Assembly: GCA_023055355.1 (NCBI GenBank)
Contig: JALJCS010000037.1
Location: forward strand, 4,402,001-4,466,000
DNA length: 64,000 nucleotides
Origin: Agelaius tricolor
Taxonomy: Eukaryota > Chordata > Aves > Passeriformes > Icteridae
Direction: 5' to 3'
Shown piece after piece: positions 34,196 to 44,600 of this stretch; position 1 is the first letter of the stretch; each line of letters begins with the position of its first letter. The translations under genes and the position numbers were made by a program. The notes beneath the pieces are model-generated. The model saw only the letters and a list, made by a program, of their open reading frames with translations, ran no database searches and was not told where the DNA came from.

Positions 34196-35520
34196 GCAGG
34201 GGAGATTCCAGCACTGGGAGGTGGCCATTTCATTATTTGTTGAAGGTAGAAGGAAGCTCTTTGTTGTAGCAATAAACCTCTCCCTGTCAGCAGAAATGTG
34301 TTGTGTGGTCATTAAATAGTGGGGAACAGGTGTCCCATGGTTTGGGATTTTATTGCTTTGTAGTTTGCTCTGGAAAGTGTCATGTTTATAGAATCCTAAT
34401 GCTTTTAAAACCAAAGGTTTCTCGTTTTATATAGGTAAAATACACGCTCACATGCTTGTAAATGCTCCCACACCCTGGCATTTGCTCCTGAAATTCAGCT
34501 GCATCCTGAGCCTGCACAGCTCCAGCCTCTTTGCTCAGGAGTAGCAAAGCCCCACCTGCATCCCAACTCTCACCATCAGCTCCACAGTCAGAGGCATGGG
34601 CTCTCTCTGGAATTTCCCCAGGACATGGCTTTATTGGCATCACCCAAACAGAGCCCATCCCAACGACTCAGGCACTGCGATTTCTGACAAGGCTTTGATG
34701 CACTTGAAGGACTCATTAATTGTTGTGCAGGGAAAGGTTTTGTACCTGAATTGAATGTTTTTGGAGCCCCTGTTGTCCACAATTGGTTTTCAGTGCGTTC
34801 AGTCCATTGCAGAGATCCCCAGTCTGTGCTGCAGCTCTCACTGGTGCAGATCCTTTCGAGTGCTCAGGGTGCACACGGTCCTGGCAAAGGAGGGGATGAA
34901 AGTGACCACAGCTGGAAAAGGAAGGAGCAGCTCAGTGCTGACAAGAACAAATACAATCCAACATTTCCTTTCTGTATAACCATTGGCAAACACTTCTGAT
35001 GAGCTTTAATGCCTCAGAGCGAAGCAAACAGACGGCGACGGGGTCAGGAAGAGTGAAGTGGGGATTTATTTTTTTCTGCTGGTCTCACAAATATCTTTGC
35101 AGATAGCAGTGATTATAAATAGTCCTTTGGCCATTTCCTGACCGTGGTTTGCCGACTCTTCCTTATTTATAGCAATGATGAGGAGTGTTCAGCGTTTTGC
35201 CCCAGCACGGGGTTCAACCTCAGCATTTTGGGCACAGATTCCAAATTTCAGAGTGGGCACTGGATCAGAGGGAAGCCCACATCCCTCAGGGATAACTTTT
35301 GGTCCAGATGTCTGAATGCTCTGATGGATGAAGGGGATTGTGAGCTCTAGATTTACTTAGGAAGACTGCTACCAATAATTTCCTCCTCCAGACTATTGAG
35401 CACATATCCCACAGAGAGGCTCCTCACTAGAATCAGCATGAGTGCCTTATGCAGGATCCTCATCACCTCGCTGGGCTTTGCCTCCACTGTGTTGTATCTT
35501 TGTCCTCAGGTGAGCTTTCA
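34196..35520. other. Gene-free region
   Basis: No gene or repeat recognised. Confidence 0.4.
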
Positions 35521-35760
35521 TAAAATCACAGAACATCCTGAGCTGGAAGGGATCATGGATCATCAATCCAACCCCTGTCCCTGCCCAGCCCCCCCAGCAA
35601 CCCCAGCCTGGGCATCCCTGGCAGCGCTGCCCAAAGGCTCCTGGAGCTCTGGCAGCCTCGGGGCCGTGCCCATTCCCTGGGGAGCCTGGGCAGTGCCAGC
35701 ACCCTCTGGGGAAAGAACCTTTTCCTAATATCCAACCTAAACCTCCCAACTTTTCCAAAA
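35521..35760 (-). mobile_element. CR1 LINE 3' end, subfamily with CCTCGGGGCC block
   Basis: Complement of CR1 starting at AAATCACAGAACATCCTGAG and GCTGGAAGGGATCATGGATC. From 35,597 to 35,711 it matches, essentially base for base, the copy at 38,581-38,694 and the inverse complements at about 43,451-43,565 and 48,479-48,595. It ends with CTAATATCCAACCTAAACC. Confidence 0.92.
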
Positions 35761-38494
35761 TGGAGTTAGCTGTGGACTGTAATGCCCTTCCAGGGGCTAA
35801 GTGACATCTCCCCCTGACTCGTTTGCCCAGCAGCCTGTCCCTGCTACCACCATCCCTGACCTCACAGCTCAAGCAGAAGTCCAGGCTGCAGCAAGCAAAC
35901 TGCAGGACACTCCATCACCTCGGGATGGATGCTGTGCAGGCTCTGACACTCACACAAAGTAGCAACTGTTAGTGCTGCCTGCCTTACAAACAGCCTATGG
36001 GAGTACAGGAGAATACAGCACAGTAAAAGATTCTCAAGTTTGCAGAACCAGCCCTTGCATGAATGTGCATTGTCATGATCTTTAATCATATTATCACTTA
36101 GGATTACTGCAGCCAGGATACCCTTACCAGCTCATGGGAGGTGGGTGTCCTACCAGGATGGCATTCCCAGTCTGAGATGACTACAGAGCTTTTCTGGGAA
36201 GGTGAAAGCGTTGCTGCTGCTTCATCTTAAGGGTAGGAAAGGAGGGAGAAGTCACTGAATTACATCTGGCAAGCCCAGTGCCATGCAGATGCTGATGTCC
36301 CAGGAGGAATTCAACCTTTCCAGGCTGGGAATCCCACAGAGGTGTGAGCACCACTGTCCTCTCTGCCTGCAGACATCAGAAACTGGAGTAAGAAAAGTGA
36401 TTGACCTTTCTTGGAAAGCGTGTTCTGAAATGTGGTCTGGAGAGCTCCTGGATGCAATGGGCTGTCAGTCGCTGTTACCCAGCAAAGGTCTGAGGGCACT
36501 TCAAAATAAGGATTGGGTTTTCAGGCTTTGGTCACTGATCATGAGGAAGTCTTGAGAGACAAAGCCAAAATTTGGTACCAGTCAGGACAGAGGAGTCCAT
36601 TGGATGTTATGGGAGTGGCAAGACTAAAACATCTGTACTAAATAGGTCACCTCATCAGAAGGGACTTCAGCCTGAGTGACCTGATGAGTATCTCACTCTG
36701 CCAGGAATAAAACATGCTTGGAATTTCCCAGACCTAATCCACAGAAATTTCTTGATCAAGGATTTCTTGACTTGCAGAATTTCTGCATTGGACCTCACCC
36801 CATCAGAGGAGAAGGGAAGTCCCTCAGGCAGAAGAGGTCACCAGTGATGGTGTTTGTTGTGTCCAAACAGCACGAGAATGGCAGCAGGGACACAGGCAGA
36901 TTCTAAGGGCTGGTTTCACAAAGCCAGGACCAACCAGCAGCCAAATCCCTCAGGTGGGAGGCTTTGAACTCTGAGATCTGACCCAGAACTGGAACTCTCC
37001 CCTGTGGACCCCCAACCCCTCCACCCAGAGCAACATCTGTGTTTGCTGAGCAGTCAAAGCAGACGGCAAAGCCATTGCAAAAACACGCATGACAGAGAAG
37101 ATCTGTTGGGGTCTCCGTGAGTTTCACAGTTGGCTCTCCTTTTCTGCATCTATTCTGTCTCCATGACCAGAAGAAATGGGAGGTTTGGGCTGAGGAAGCT
37201 TGGACAGCTCAAACCTTGTCCTTCCAGAGGGAAGAGGGTCCCCAAAAGAAGGTGAAAGTTTGTTTTATTGTGGACATGGGAGGCAGGAGGCTTTTCCATG
37301 TTACAAATGGATCAAATGGAAGCAAAACAGGGTCAGGCTCAAAGTGAGAAGGTGACAAATGGTTGGCCAAGTCATCATGAGCTGTGATGGGTTCTTCAGT
37401 GCTGAAGAAGCTTCAAAGCACCCAGGGATGCCTTGAAATGTGCCCTCAGCCACCAGGAACACAGCGGGGCAGGCATCTTTTACCTCCAGGCTTTGGCTTT
37501 TGGAGGTCAGTGAGCAGATTTCCAGAGACAAAGGGATGTTGAGGGTATCTCCAAGCTTCTCCCCATCCTGCAAACTCCGTGTCAAAATGGCATTTTCCCC
37601 CAAACCCTCCACAAACATTTGTTAAACACCAAATTTTGCTTTAGTCTGCTCCATGGGGGATTCTTTCTGGCTGTGCTTCATGCCAGCGCTGGGGCTGAAA
37701 CCTCGTGAGTGGTTTCTGCTCTTGACTTCCCACATCCCTTCTAAGTTCATTCGGAAAACATCTTTCCTTGCCCAACGTCTCCACCAATTCCCCTGCCCCT
37801 TTGTTTTTATTTAGCTCTGTAATTACATTATCTGACCGTATAGCGATTTGGAATGAAATCTGCATAAAAGATATTAAGAAAAATAAATCTGTGTTTTGCA
37901 ATATCTTTGAAGTTATCTTTAGGTTGGGCAACAAGAGCAAAATCAGCATTTGGCTTTCTACAAATCCTTGGTTTTGTGGAGCTCTTGGGAAAGAGGGTTT
38001 CATGGGCTGGGGCAGGAAAATTCACAAGTTCAGATTATTTTATTAATACTATTAATAACTATTTTTGGCACTGCTTCACAAGGAAGAAAACACCAGGTAT
38101 GTATGAGATGTAATTATGTTTATAGTTAATACTGTGTGCTTTCCAGGGCAAGAAAAGCACAGATTTTTTTTCCCTTTCTTTTTGGAGGAAATTAGCAAAG
38201 TCTGCTGATGAAATTAAGAAAGTTTGCTGAGCAGCAATGAGCATTATGAGCACGTGCTGAGGAACAGCTCTTTGTGGAGGGACAGGGGGTCGGGATGAGT
38301 TTTGTGTGAGGGTAGAGAAAGGCTTTCCCCTGTTTTGTGTTGTGGCAAAACAACTCAAACATGAGAGGACCAAGAGCTGGGAGCTACAAGGCTAAAAGGG
38401 CAGGGGGTGATTTCAGCCCTGGGTGTGCTGTGGGGGAAAGAAAGAATTGGGGGACAGGAGGCAGGGGTGATGCTGCCCAAGCCATTTGGACAGT
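35761..38494. other. Gene-free region
   Basis: No gene supported. A repeat-free AT-rich patch with CTGTAATTACATTATCTGAC lies near 37,814-37,890 and another with TATTAATACTATTAATAAC near 38,040. Confidence 0.4.
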
Positions 38495-38775
38495 CATGAA
38501 ATCTGAGACTTTTTTGAGATGGAAGAAACCAACAAGGATCATCCAGCCCAGCCCCTGTCCCTGCCCAGCCCCTGTCCCAGCAACCCCAGCCTGGGCATCC
38601 CTGGCAGCGCTGCCCAAAGGCTCCTGGAGCTCTGGCAGCCTCGGGGCCGTGCCCATTCCCTGGGGAGCCTGGGCAGTGCCAGCACCCTCTGGGGGAAGAG
38701 CCTTGCCCTGAGCTCCAGCCTGACCCTCCCTGACACAGCTCCAGCGGTTCCCTCGTGTCCCTTCTGGCGGGTCAT
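38495..38775 (-). mobile_element. CR1 LINE 3' end just upstream of the CpG island
   Basis: Complement of CR1 of the same subfamily as 35,521-35,760, with the same core from 38,581 to 38,694 and an extra duplicated CCCAGCCCCTGTCC. It ends about 85 bases before the CpG island and so lies in the proximal upstream region of the candidate promoter. Confidence 0.92.
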
Positions 38776-39275
38776 CTGTCCCCTCTCACCCCGCGTCCCC
38801 TCGGATGCCGCTTCGTCCCTAGACCCTTCCCCACGTGCTCAGTGAGGTGTACGAGGGGTACGAGGCCTGGGGAAGCCGTGCGGGACCCGGGCTGTGCCCG
38901 CAGCTCCCACCTGCCGGGCTCTCGCCCCCTGCCTGGCCCGGGGGCCCCCGGGGCTCTCCCCGCGCTGGGCCGGGGTCCGCGGGGCCCGGGCCGGGCCGGG
39001 GTCCGCAGCCCGCACACGCACCCACCGCGGGACACCTCCCGGGGGGCGCCGCAGCGCGGAGCGGCCCCACGGCGCCGAGCGGCCCCGCGCCCGCCGGGCG
39101 GCGGCCGGGCCGGGCCGGGCCGAGCTGCGCGGTGCCCGGCGCGGGGGCGGAGGGCAGCGCGGGGCCGGCCGGGCGGGCGGCGGGGCTCCCGCGCCGGGCC
39201 AGACTCAGCCCCTTTCTCCCGGCGCCGCCGGCTGCGAGCGCGCTGCGGCTGGAGCTGCCCCCAGAGCGGCTCGTG

Positions 39276-39338
39276 ATGGCGGCGGCGCGGGCTCGGCAGC
39301 GGGAGGCGCCCGCCCAGCCCTGCGCGCCGCGCCGCTAG
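39276..39338 (+). other. Candidate upstream ORF of 20 codons
   Basis: ATGGCGGCGGCGCGGG to TAG, encoding a 20-residue Ala/Arg-rich peptide, lies 227 bases before the end of the putative 5' leader. If transcription starts upstream of it, it could lower translation from 39,565. G+C-rich leaders often contain such frames by chance. Confidence 0.25.
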
Positions 39339-39564
39339 CGGCAGCGCCCGTGCCCGCGGCGGCCGCCCCGGCCCATGCCCCGGGGGGAAGGGGGGCTGCA
39401 GCAGCCCGGCGAGCCGCCCACCCGCGCAGCGGGGGCATCGCCCCCACTCGCCGCTCCTGGGAGGGCGGAAAGGAGGCAGCGGCGGCGGCGGCGGCGGCTT
39501 TGTGCGCGGCGGGCGGATCGCAGGCCGCGGCGGCGCGGGGCTCGCCTGCTCCCGCCCCAGCCCC

Positions 39565-39615
39565 ATGAACCAGCCGGACGGCTCCGCTCCGGCGGCGGCG
39601 GCGGCAGCAGCGCAG
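39565..39615 (+). CDS. Candidate first coding exon, unidentified gene (partial)
   Basis: A 17-codon open segment starting at ATG 39,565 and ending at CAG just before GTACGC, a near-consensus splice donor at 39,616. It ends in phase 0. The peptide is MNQPDGSAPAAAAAAAQ: a short polar start then seven alanines encoded by mixed GCG/GCA codons. Alanine-rich N-termini coded in CpG islands are common in transcription factors and RNA-binding proteins, but I do not recognise this one and give no symbol. The ATG context (CCC at -3 to -1, A at +4) is weak, and another ATG at 39,375 opens a different frame, so the start is uncertain. The exon's 5' end is not defined. The next exon must lie beyond 64,000 or was not recognisable. 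Confidence 0.4.
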
Positions 39616-39950
39616 GTACGCGGCGGCCGGGCGGCGTGTCCCCGGGGGGAGGCGGAGGGAGCGGGGAGGAAGGGAACGGAAGGGAAGGGAAGGAGGGAGG
39701 GCGGCAGCCGCAGCCGCCCCGTCGCGGAGCCCCGGCGGCGCTTTGGCGCAGTGCGCGGGGGCAGCGCCGGCAGCGGCTCCTCGGACCCCGCGGTGCCGGA
39801 GCCCGCGGCCGCTCGGACCGAGCGGAAAACAAAGCGGAGCTCAGCAGCCATGTCGGGGACGAGCCGCCCCTCGGCCCGGCCCGGCCCCGCACCCCGGCCC
39901 GGCCCGGCCCGGCCCCGCCGCGCTCCGCGCCCCGCGCCCCTTCCCGGCCC

Positions 39951-40150
39951 ATTTTCTTTTTCTTTTCCTTCTTTCTTTTTTTAATTTTTTTTTTATTTTT
40001 TAATTTTTTTTTCCCTCCTTCTCTTAATTTTTCCTCCGGAACGTTTTGGTTTTTTTCCCCCCCATTTTTTTTTTCCATTAAAACGACGCCACCTAGAGGA
40101 GACTATTTCGTAAATAAAAAAAAAAAAAATTAAAATTGAAAAAAAAAAAG
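39951..40150. repeat. Pyrimidine and A/T homopolymer tracts
   Basis: Immediately 3' of the CpG island: T-rich runs (39,950-40,080) broken by C-rich patches and then A-rich runs (40,117-40,150). The sharp change from about 85% G+C to nearly pure T/A is striking and prone to sequencing error. Confidence 0.85.
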
Positions 40151-40939
40151 GAAATATTCTGCTATTTCTAAATTTTTTCCCAGAAAGTTGGGGCTGGATC
40201 TCCCAATGTTGGGGTTCCTCCGGCAGCTTCCGCAGCGCCCCGCAAATTTCGTGTTTGTCCTTTTGGAGCCAAAGCCCAGCTTATGGAAATGAAAATTAAA
40301 CAGGAATTTGAATGAATTCAGGTTTTTCTCCCTCCACCCCCATTTTCTGGAGAAAAACGGAGCCTGGGAGCAGCAGAGTGCTGGGAAAGGAAAGTGAGTC
40401 AAGTTTTTGGTGGGCCCCCCCGGGTGAGCTGCAGGGAGGGATTAGTTTGGGAAAGTGGGAGAATTGCTGTTCCGGAGCAATTAGGAATTGGGCTTCATTG
40501 TAATTTTGAACTTGTGCAGCAAGCTCTGCCAAAACTCAGGGTTCATTTTTTTTTCCGTTTTTGCTGCAGTGCTTAAAGTTATTTTGTTTGAAATGAGGAG
40601 TTTTGCAGGAAAATGAAGAACCCAGAAAATTTGCTGTGGACACACCCAAATTTTTTTTTTTTTTTTTTTTTTTGTGATTTTGGATTTCATGCAAAACTGC
40701 TGTTAAACAATGAGGTTCTAAACGCAGTCCAAGAAAACACGAGGACAAGCAAAATTAAGAGTCGAATGTCAGTTTTATTTTAGAATTTCTTGGCTTTTTG
40801 GATGATTTCTCCTGGCATAATTAAAACAGTTTCCAGCATTTAATTTCCTACTTCTTTTGTAGAGAAGAAAATTTCCATACTATGGTTTTTAGGTTTTTTT
40901 TCCCCTTCTTTTTTTAAACACACTGTAATAACTCCATGT
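40151..40939. other. Gene-free intronic stretch
   Basis: No exon supported. A long T tract lies at 40,651-40,673. Residual CpGs near 40,205-40,250 belong to the downstream shore of the CpG island. Confidence 0.4.
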
Positions 40940-41130
40940 CCTATGGCTCACATAAATCTAATATTTACACAGGTTTATTATAAGGTCCGCCATGATATTA
41001 TGAATATGCATAATTAACAATATTGTGAAAAAATAATTGCAGATTTTGTGATTTTCATTTTTTTTCAATTTGAAGTGCCTTTAAAGGGCTCAGCCATGAT
41101 ATTTTTCACAATTTCAAAATCCTTTTTCCC
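40940..41130. promoter_or_regulatory. AT-rich candidate conserved non-coding block
   Basis: Repeat-free block with GTCCGCCATGATATTATG, an octamer-like ATGCATAAT (41,006-41,014) running into TAATTAACAATATTGTG, and a second GCCATGATATTTTTCAC near 41,092. POU, homeodomain and SOX-like cores occur within 40 bases. Confidence 0.35.
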
Positions 41131-41208
41131 CTTGACTGTTAAAGCCTTGCTGGAGTTTGAATTGAAATTTTTTTTTCATTATTATTTTTGGTGGGGTTTT
41201 TCTTAATT

Positions 41209-41230
41209 GTTTTGTTTGTTTGTTTGTTTT
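41209..41230. repeat. (TTTG)n microsatellite
   Basis: About five TTTG units flanked by T runs. Confidence 0.85.
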
Positions 41231-43009
41231 AAATGCTGTCCTATCCCTATTATTTTGCTGTTACAGAGTGCCTGTGAGTTCTGGACTGTGCACACACTGG
41301 TTTATTATTGTAGGGTTGCCCTTGAATACTGGGGTCTTGGTATTGATCTTTTTAAAAATAAATAACAAAAGAGCACTGAAACATGCATTGTTTCAAGAAA
41401 AAAGCAATCTAGGAGAGCTACATGGCCTTTCCACCCAAAAGTGGGGGAGGGAGAGGAAAGGAAAGATTAGGTCAACATTGAGTTTTACCAACCTTGACAC
41501 AGTATCCTCTCTAAAATGGGGACAAAATAGCAAGATGGCTGGCTCCACAGCTGCAGCAGTTTGGATTTTTTTTTTTCTTTTTGAAAAAAAGCATTTTTAA
41601 ATTTTAAACTCCAAAGTGAATTTCTGGAGCTGCCAGGCACCCACTAGCAAAGGCTGAAATCTGGGTGCTGCACAAAATAAAATTAAATTTCAAACCAGAA
41701 TGAATTTTTAATTTTGAATCTCAAACCCCTGAAAAGTTTTTTTTTTTTAAATTTTGATTTTTTGTTTGGTTTTGATTTTCTGTTCCCTGTAATTTGATAT
41801 TTGATGGAAATCAGAAAGGAATGGCTGGTGAATTCAGGGTTCAGGGGCTGTTTTCACTTTTCTCCCCTTTATTTGTTTCATGTTTTGAGTTTTTCAAAGG
41901 GGGGGGAAATGGAAAAAATTTGCAAAGCAGGATAACTCTTGGGTGGAGGAAGAAATACTCCGAAATGTCAACTCCATATTTTTATTTTTGCATTTATTTG
42001 CCCCCAGCCCCCCCGAAGGGGACCCACCCTCTTCCTGAATCCCTTTTTTAGCAAATAATGGAAATGCAATGGAGCGGGAGGCCGGTGCCAGCCCGGCAGT
42101 GGTGCACTTAGAGCCGGGTGGCACATCTGGGTAAAAATTACACACAATGCTCCAAATTGGATTAAACAATCCTGGAGAATATTTTATTCATGGTTTCATC
42201 CAGGAAGCTGTAGCCTGGTGGCTTTTCCATATTCTTACCCTCCAAGAATTCCCTTCCTTGAGCTGCACCCCAGAACTTTTACTACAATACCATTGTACCC
42301 CAAGAAAGTGTCCAGCTGTAAATTTTTTTTTTTTTTTAAATTATAAGATTTCATACATTTTTTTCTCGTGTGAATCAGACCTTTTGATGCTGCTTTTCCT
42401 TTCCCCTGCCACACTCCCGGAGATGTGGGGAGCATCCCTGTGGATTTGGGATTTGGGATTTGGGGGGGATGCACTGATGGGTGCTGCATTTTAATTAGAA
42501 TTAATGACCAAGCCTCAGTTCTGGGGTGCCAGTGCCAAGTGTGGCCATGATGCCTTTTGAGTTTCTCGTGAAGCAGAGGGGTTGAACAGGGGAGGCCTGG
42601 GCTGGAGGTGTTCCCTGCTGTGCTGGGGGTGCTGTGTGTGCCCTGCAGCGCTGGGGGCGAGGCCGTGTCCTCCTGCACGGGGATGCTCTGGGAACTGCAA
42701 CCCTTCCCATCTTTAACTCCCTGGGGAGCTGCAGCTTTCCAGCACCAGCTCCTGCTGCTGGCATGTAATGGGTCTGAATCTCACCTTTCTGCCTGTCCTT
42801 CCAGCACAAACCTGCTCCTGCCTGGAAAAGATTTCATAATTTTTCATTGCAGTCTGCCTTCAGGGGGATTTTTTTTCCTTTTTTTTTTTTTCTTCTGGAA
42901 AGTTGATCAATATTTTATCCTTTTCAAAATTGCTGTTGGCAGCCTGGAAGGGGAAGGGGAGGGAGGGAGCTCAGTTGAGTGATACCAACAGATTTCTTGT
43001 GACATAACT
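41231..43009. other. Gene-free intronic stretch
   Basis: No exon supported. It contains many T and A runs and a short triple GGGATTT repeat near 42,446-42,463. The sequence at 42,500-42,800 is G+C richer but has no recognisable feature. Confidence 0.4.
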
Positions 43010-43330
43010 GAAATGTATTTTTTAAAAAAGAAAAATTTCCAGGACCTCATTTTCAGTGACATATTTTCATTCCAGAATGAAAACAGACATAATATTATTA
43101 AAGTAGTAGATAATATTTATACAAATGCCATATAAAACCTTGGGAGGTTATTGCATGACTCCAGGATAATTTAAATATATATCACTGCCATAATGCAACG
43201 CTGGGAATAGTTCAGTTCACGGGTGCAGTCACGTGGCCCCGGTGATGCACAGTCAAGTTTGCAATTATGCAAGTGCAGGAGTGAAATTAGAGTGGAATTA
43301 GTGTTCTAAAAATTAGATTAATTTAATTTT
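43010..43330. promoter_or_regulatory. AT-rich candidate conserved non-coding block
   Basis: Repeat-free block with ACAGACATAATATTATTAAAG, GCCATATAAAACCTTGGG, GGTTATTGCATGACTCC, CAGTCACGTGGCCCCGG (a CACGTG E-box) and CAATTATGCAAGTGC. Dense, varied motifs without repeat structure make this one of the better enhancer candidates in the putative intron. Confidence 0.35.
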
Positions 43331-43429
43331 AATTTTATTTTGCAGGGGAGAGGGTTGAAACCTGCTCTAAGAGTCATGCTGATACAGAGTCAGGATTTGT
43401 GCCCGCTGTGCCAGGGCAGCTCAGGCTGA

Positions 43430-43640
43430 GCTCAGGGCAAGGTTCTTCCCCCAGAGGGTGCTGGCACTGCCCAGGCTCCCCAGGGAATGGGCACGGCCCC
43501 GAGGCTGCCAGAGCTCCAGGAGCCTTTGGGCAGCGCTGCCAGGGATGCCCAGGCTGGGGTTGCTGGGGGGTCTGGGCAGGGACAGGGGCTGGGCTGGGGG
43601 ATCCTGGGGGGTCCCTCCCAGCTCAGGATATTCTGTGGGT
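43430..43640 (+). mobile_element. CR1 LINE 3' end, CCTCGGGGCC subfamily, inverted to upstream copies
   Basis: Sense-orientation CR1. From about 43,451 to 43,565 it is the inverse complement of the cores at 35,597 and 38,581. It continues GGGCAGGGACAGGGGCTGGG and GGGGGTCCCTCCCAGCTCAG, then a decayed tail GGATATTCTGTGG. Confidence 0.92.
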
Positions 43641-43744
43641 CAATAATTCTTTGGATGCTGTGCCTGTTCAAGGATTTCGGCCTTCCCACCATGGCATGGC
43701 AGGACTTGGTATGAGGTCCTGGATGCTGCTCCTGGATGTGGTGC

Positions 43745-43814
43745 CCATGGCACAGCCCCCATGGACAGGTCCCCATGGACAGGTCCCCCTGGCACAGCCC
43801 CCATGGACAGGTCC
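43745..43814. repeat. 14-base minisatellite, five units
   Basis: Exactly 70 bases in five 14-base units of two kinds in the order B-A-A-B-A: A is CCATGGACAGGTCC and B is CCATGGCACAGCCC, the second B having one change. The NcoI-like CCATGG core recurs. Confidence 0.93.
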
Positions 43815-44499
43815 TGCAGGGCCACGCTGGCTCTGGGTGCGTGGCAGTGTTGGGTCCCTGGCTCTGCCCATGGAGCCCCTGTTGGCCTCTACTTGAGCAT
43901 CCTCAGGTTGAGCCTGGCTCAGATGTGGGGAGTGGCACAGGGCAGTGTGCCAGCCTGGCCAGGGTGCTGTGGGATAAGGGTGTGCAGAAATGTGGCCCAT
44001 CCCAAGGGTTTGCTGCATCCCCCATTCCCTGTGGGTGCTACCCTGGGCTCTGTGCTTGCTCCAGTCCATGCTTGGGTCCCTGCAGGTGGTTATTTGTGTG
44101 CTGGGAGCTGTAAAACAGACAAGGGTGGTCCTGCAGATGTGGGGAGCCACCCCAAAATGTGAGTTTTGTCAGAGGTTTGCCAGATCAGGCAATATTTGTA
44201 CATCATGTACCAAGTGGGGTGAGGGGAAGAGGTGCCTGGGCAGGGGCTGCCAGTGCTGCTGGAGGCTGTGCGTGTTCTTGGTAAGGGATGTGGGGAAATG
44301 GCCCCAGGAGATATTTATTTCTTGCAATTTCCACATTTCTGTGCATCCAGCATTGTGCATATTTGGAATTTCACATTTACGGATTCCATTTGGCCATACC
44401 GTGTTTTCTGGGAAAGAAGTTTCTAATTTTTAAAGGTCTTTTATGGATTAATTGCTAGTCATCTGCCTCCTTTTTTCTTTTGTTTGGTTCCTTGAATGT
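43815..44499. other. Gene-free intronic stretch
   Basis: No exon supported and no repeat recognised. Confidence 0.35.
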
Positions 44500-44600
44500 C
44501 TCTTGATTATTTTGTACTATGTGATGCCAATTTAGTGGTTAACTAGTATGCAAACTACATCTGGACGTGTTGACTTTGCATTAACAATCATTGATTTGTC
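44500..44600. promoter_or_regulatory. Short AT-rich candidate regulatory block
   Basis: Contains GTGGTTAACTAGTATGCAAAC and GACTTTGCATTAACAATCATTG, combining octamer-like, homeodomain and SOX-type AACAAT cores. Function unproven. Confidence 0.25.

Larger units (their letters stand above)
38860..39950 (+). promoter_or_regulatory. CpG island, candidate promoter of a + strand gene
   Basis: About 1.1 kb of very G+C-rich sequence with CpGs at near-expected density, against a window otherwise depleted of CpG. It contains GC-box-like GGGCGG motifs, a (GGC)n run near 39,475-39,498 and a candidate first coding exon. No TATA box is evident, as usual for CpG-island promoters of developmental or housekeeping genes. 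Direction is inferred from the exon and donor at 39,565-39,616. A minus-strand transcript from the same island is possible but has no supporting signal. Confidence 0.85.

Noticed and set aside
39565..39615. Assigning the exon to a known gene such as an E-protein (TCF3-like MNQP start) or LNX1
   Set aside because: Only the first four residues agree; the following residues differ, so no symbol is given.
38772..39851. 359-residue open frame on the minus strand across the CpG island
   Set aside because: Pro/Arg/Ala-rich shadow of extreme G+C content; stop codons are rare there in all frames and no domain or start context supports it.
39375..40133. 252-residue plus-strand frame from an ATG at 39,375
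   Set aside because: Runs through the splice donor into homopolymer tracts and encodes Arg/Ala/Gly low complexity ending in Phe runs; it overlaps the better-supported exon in another frame.
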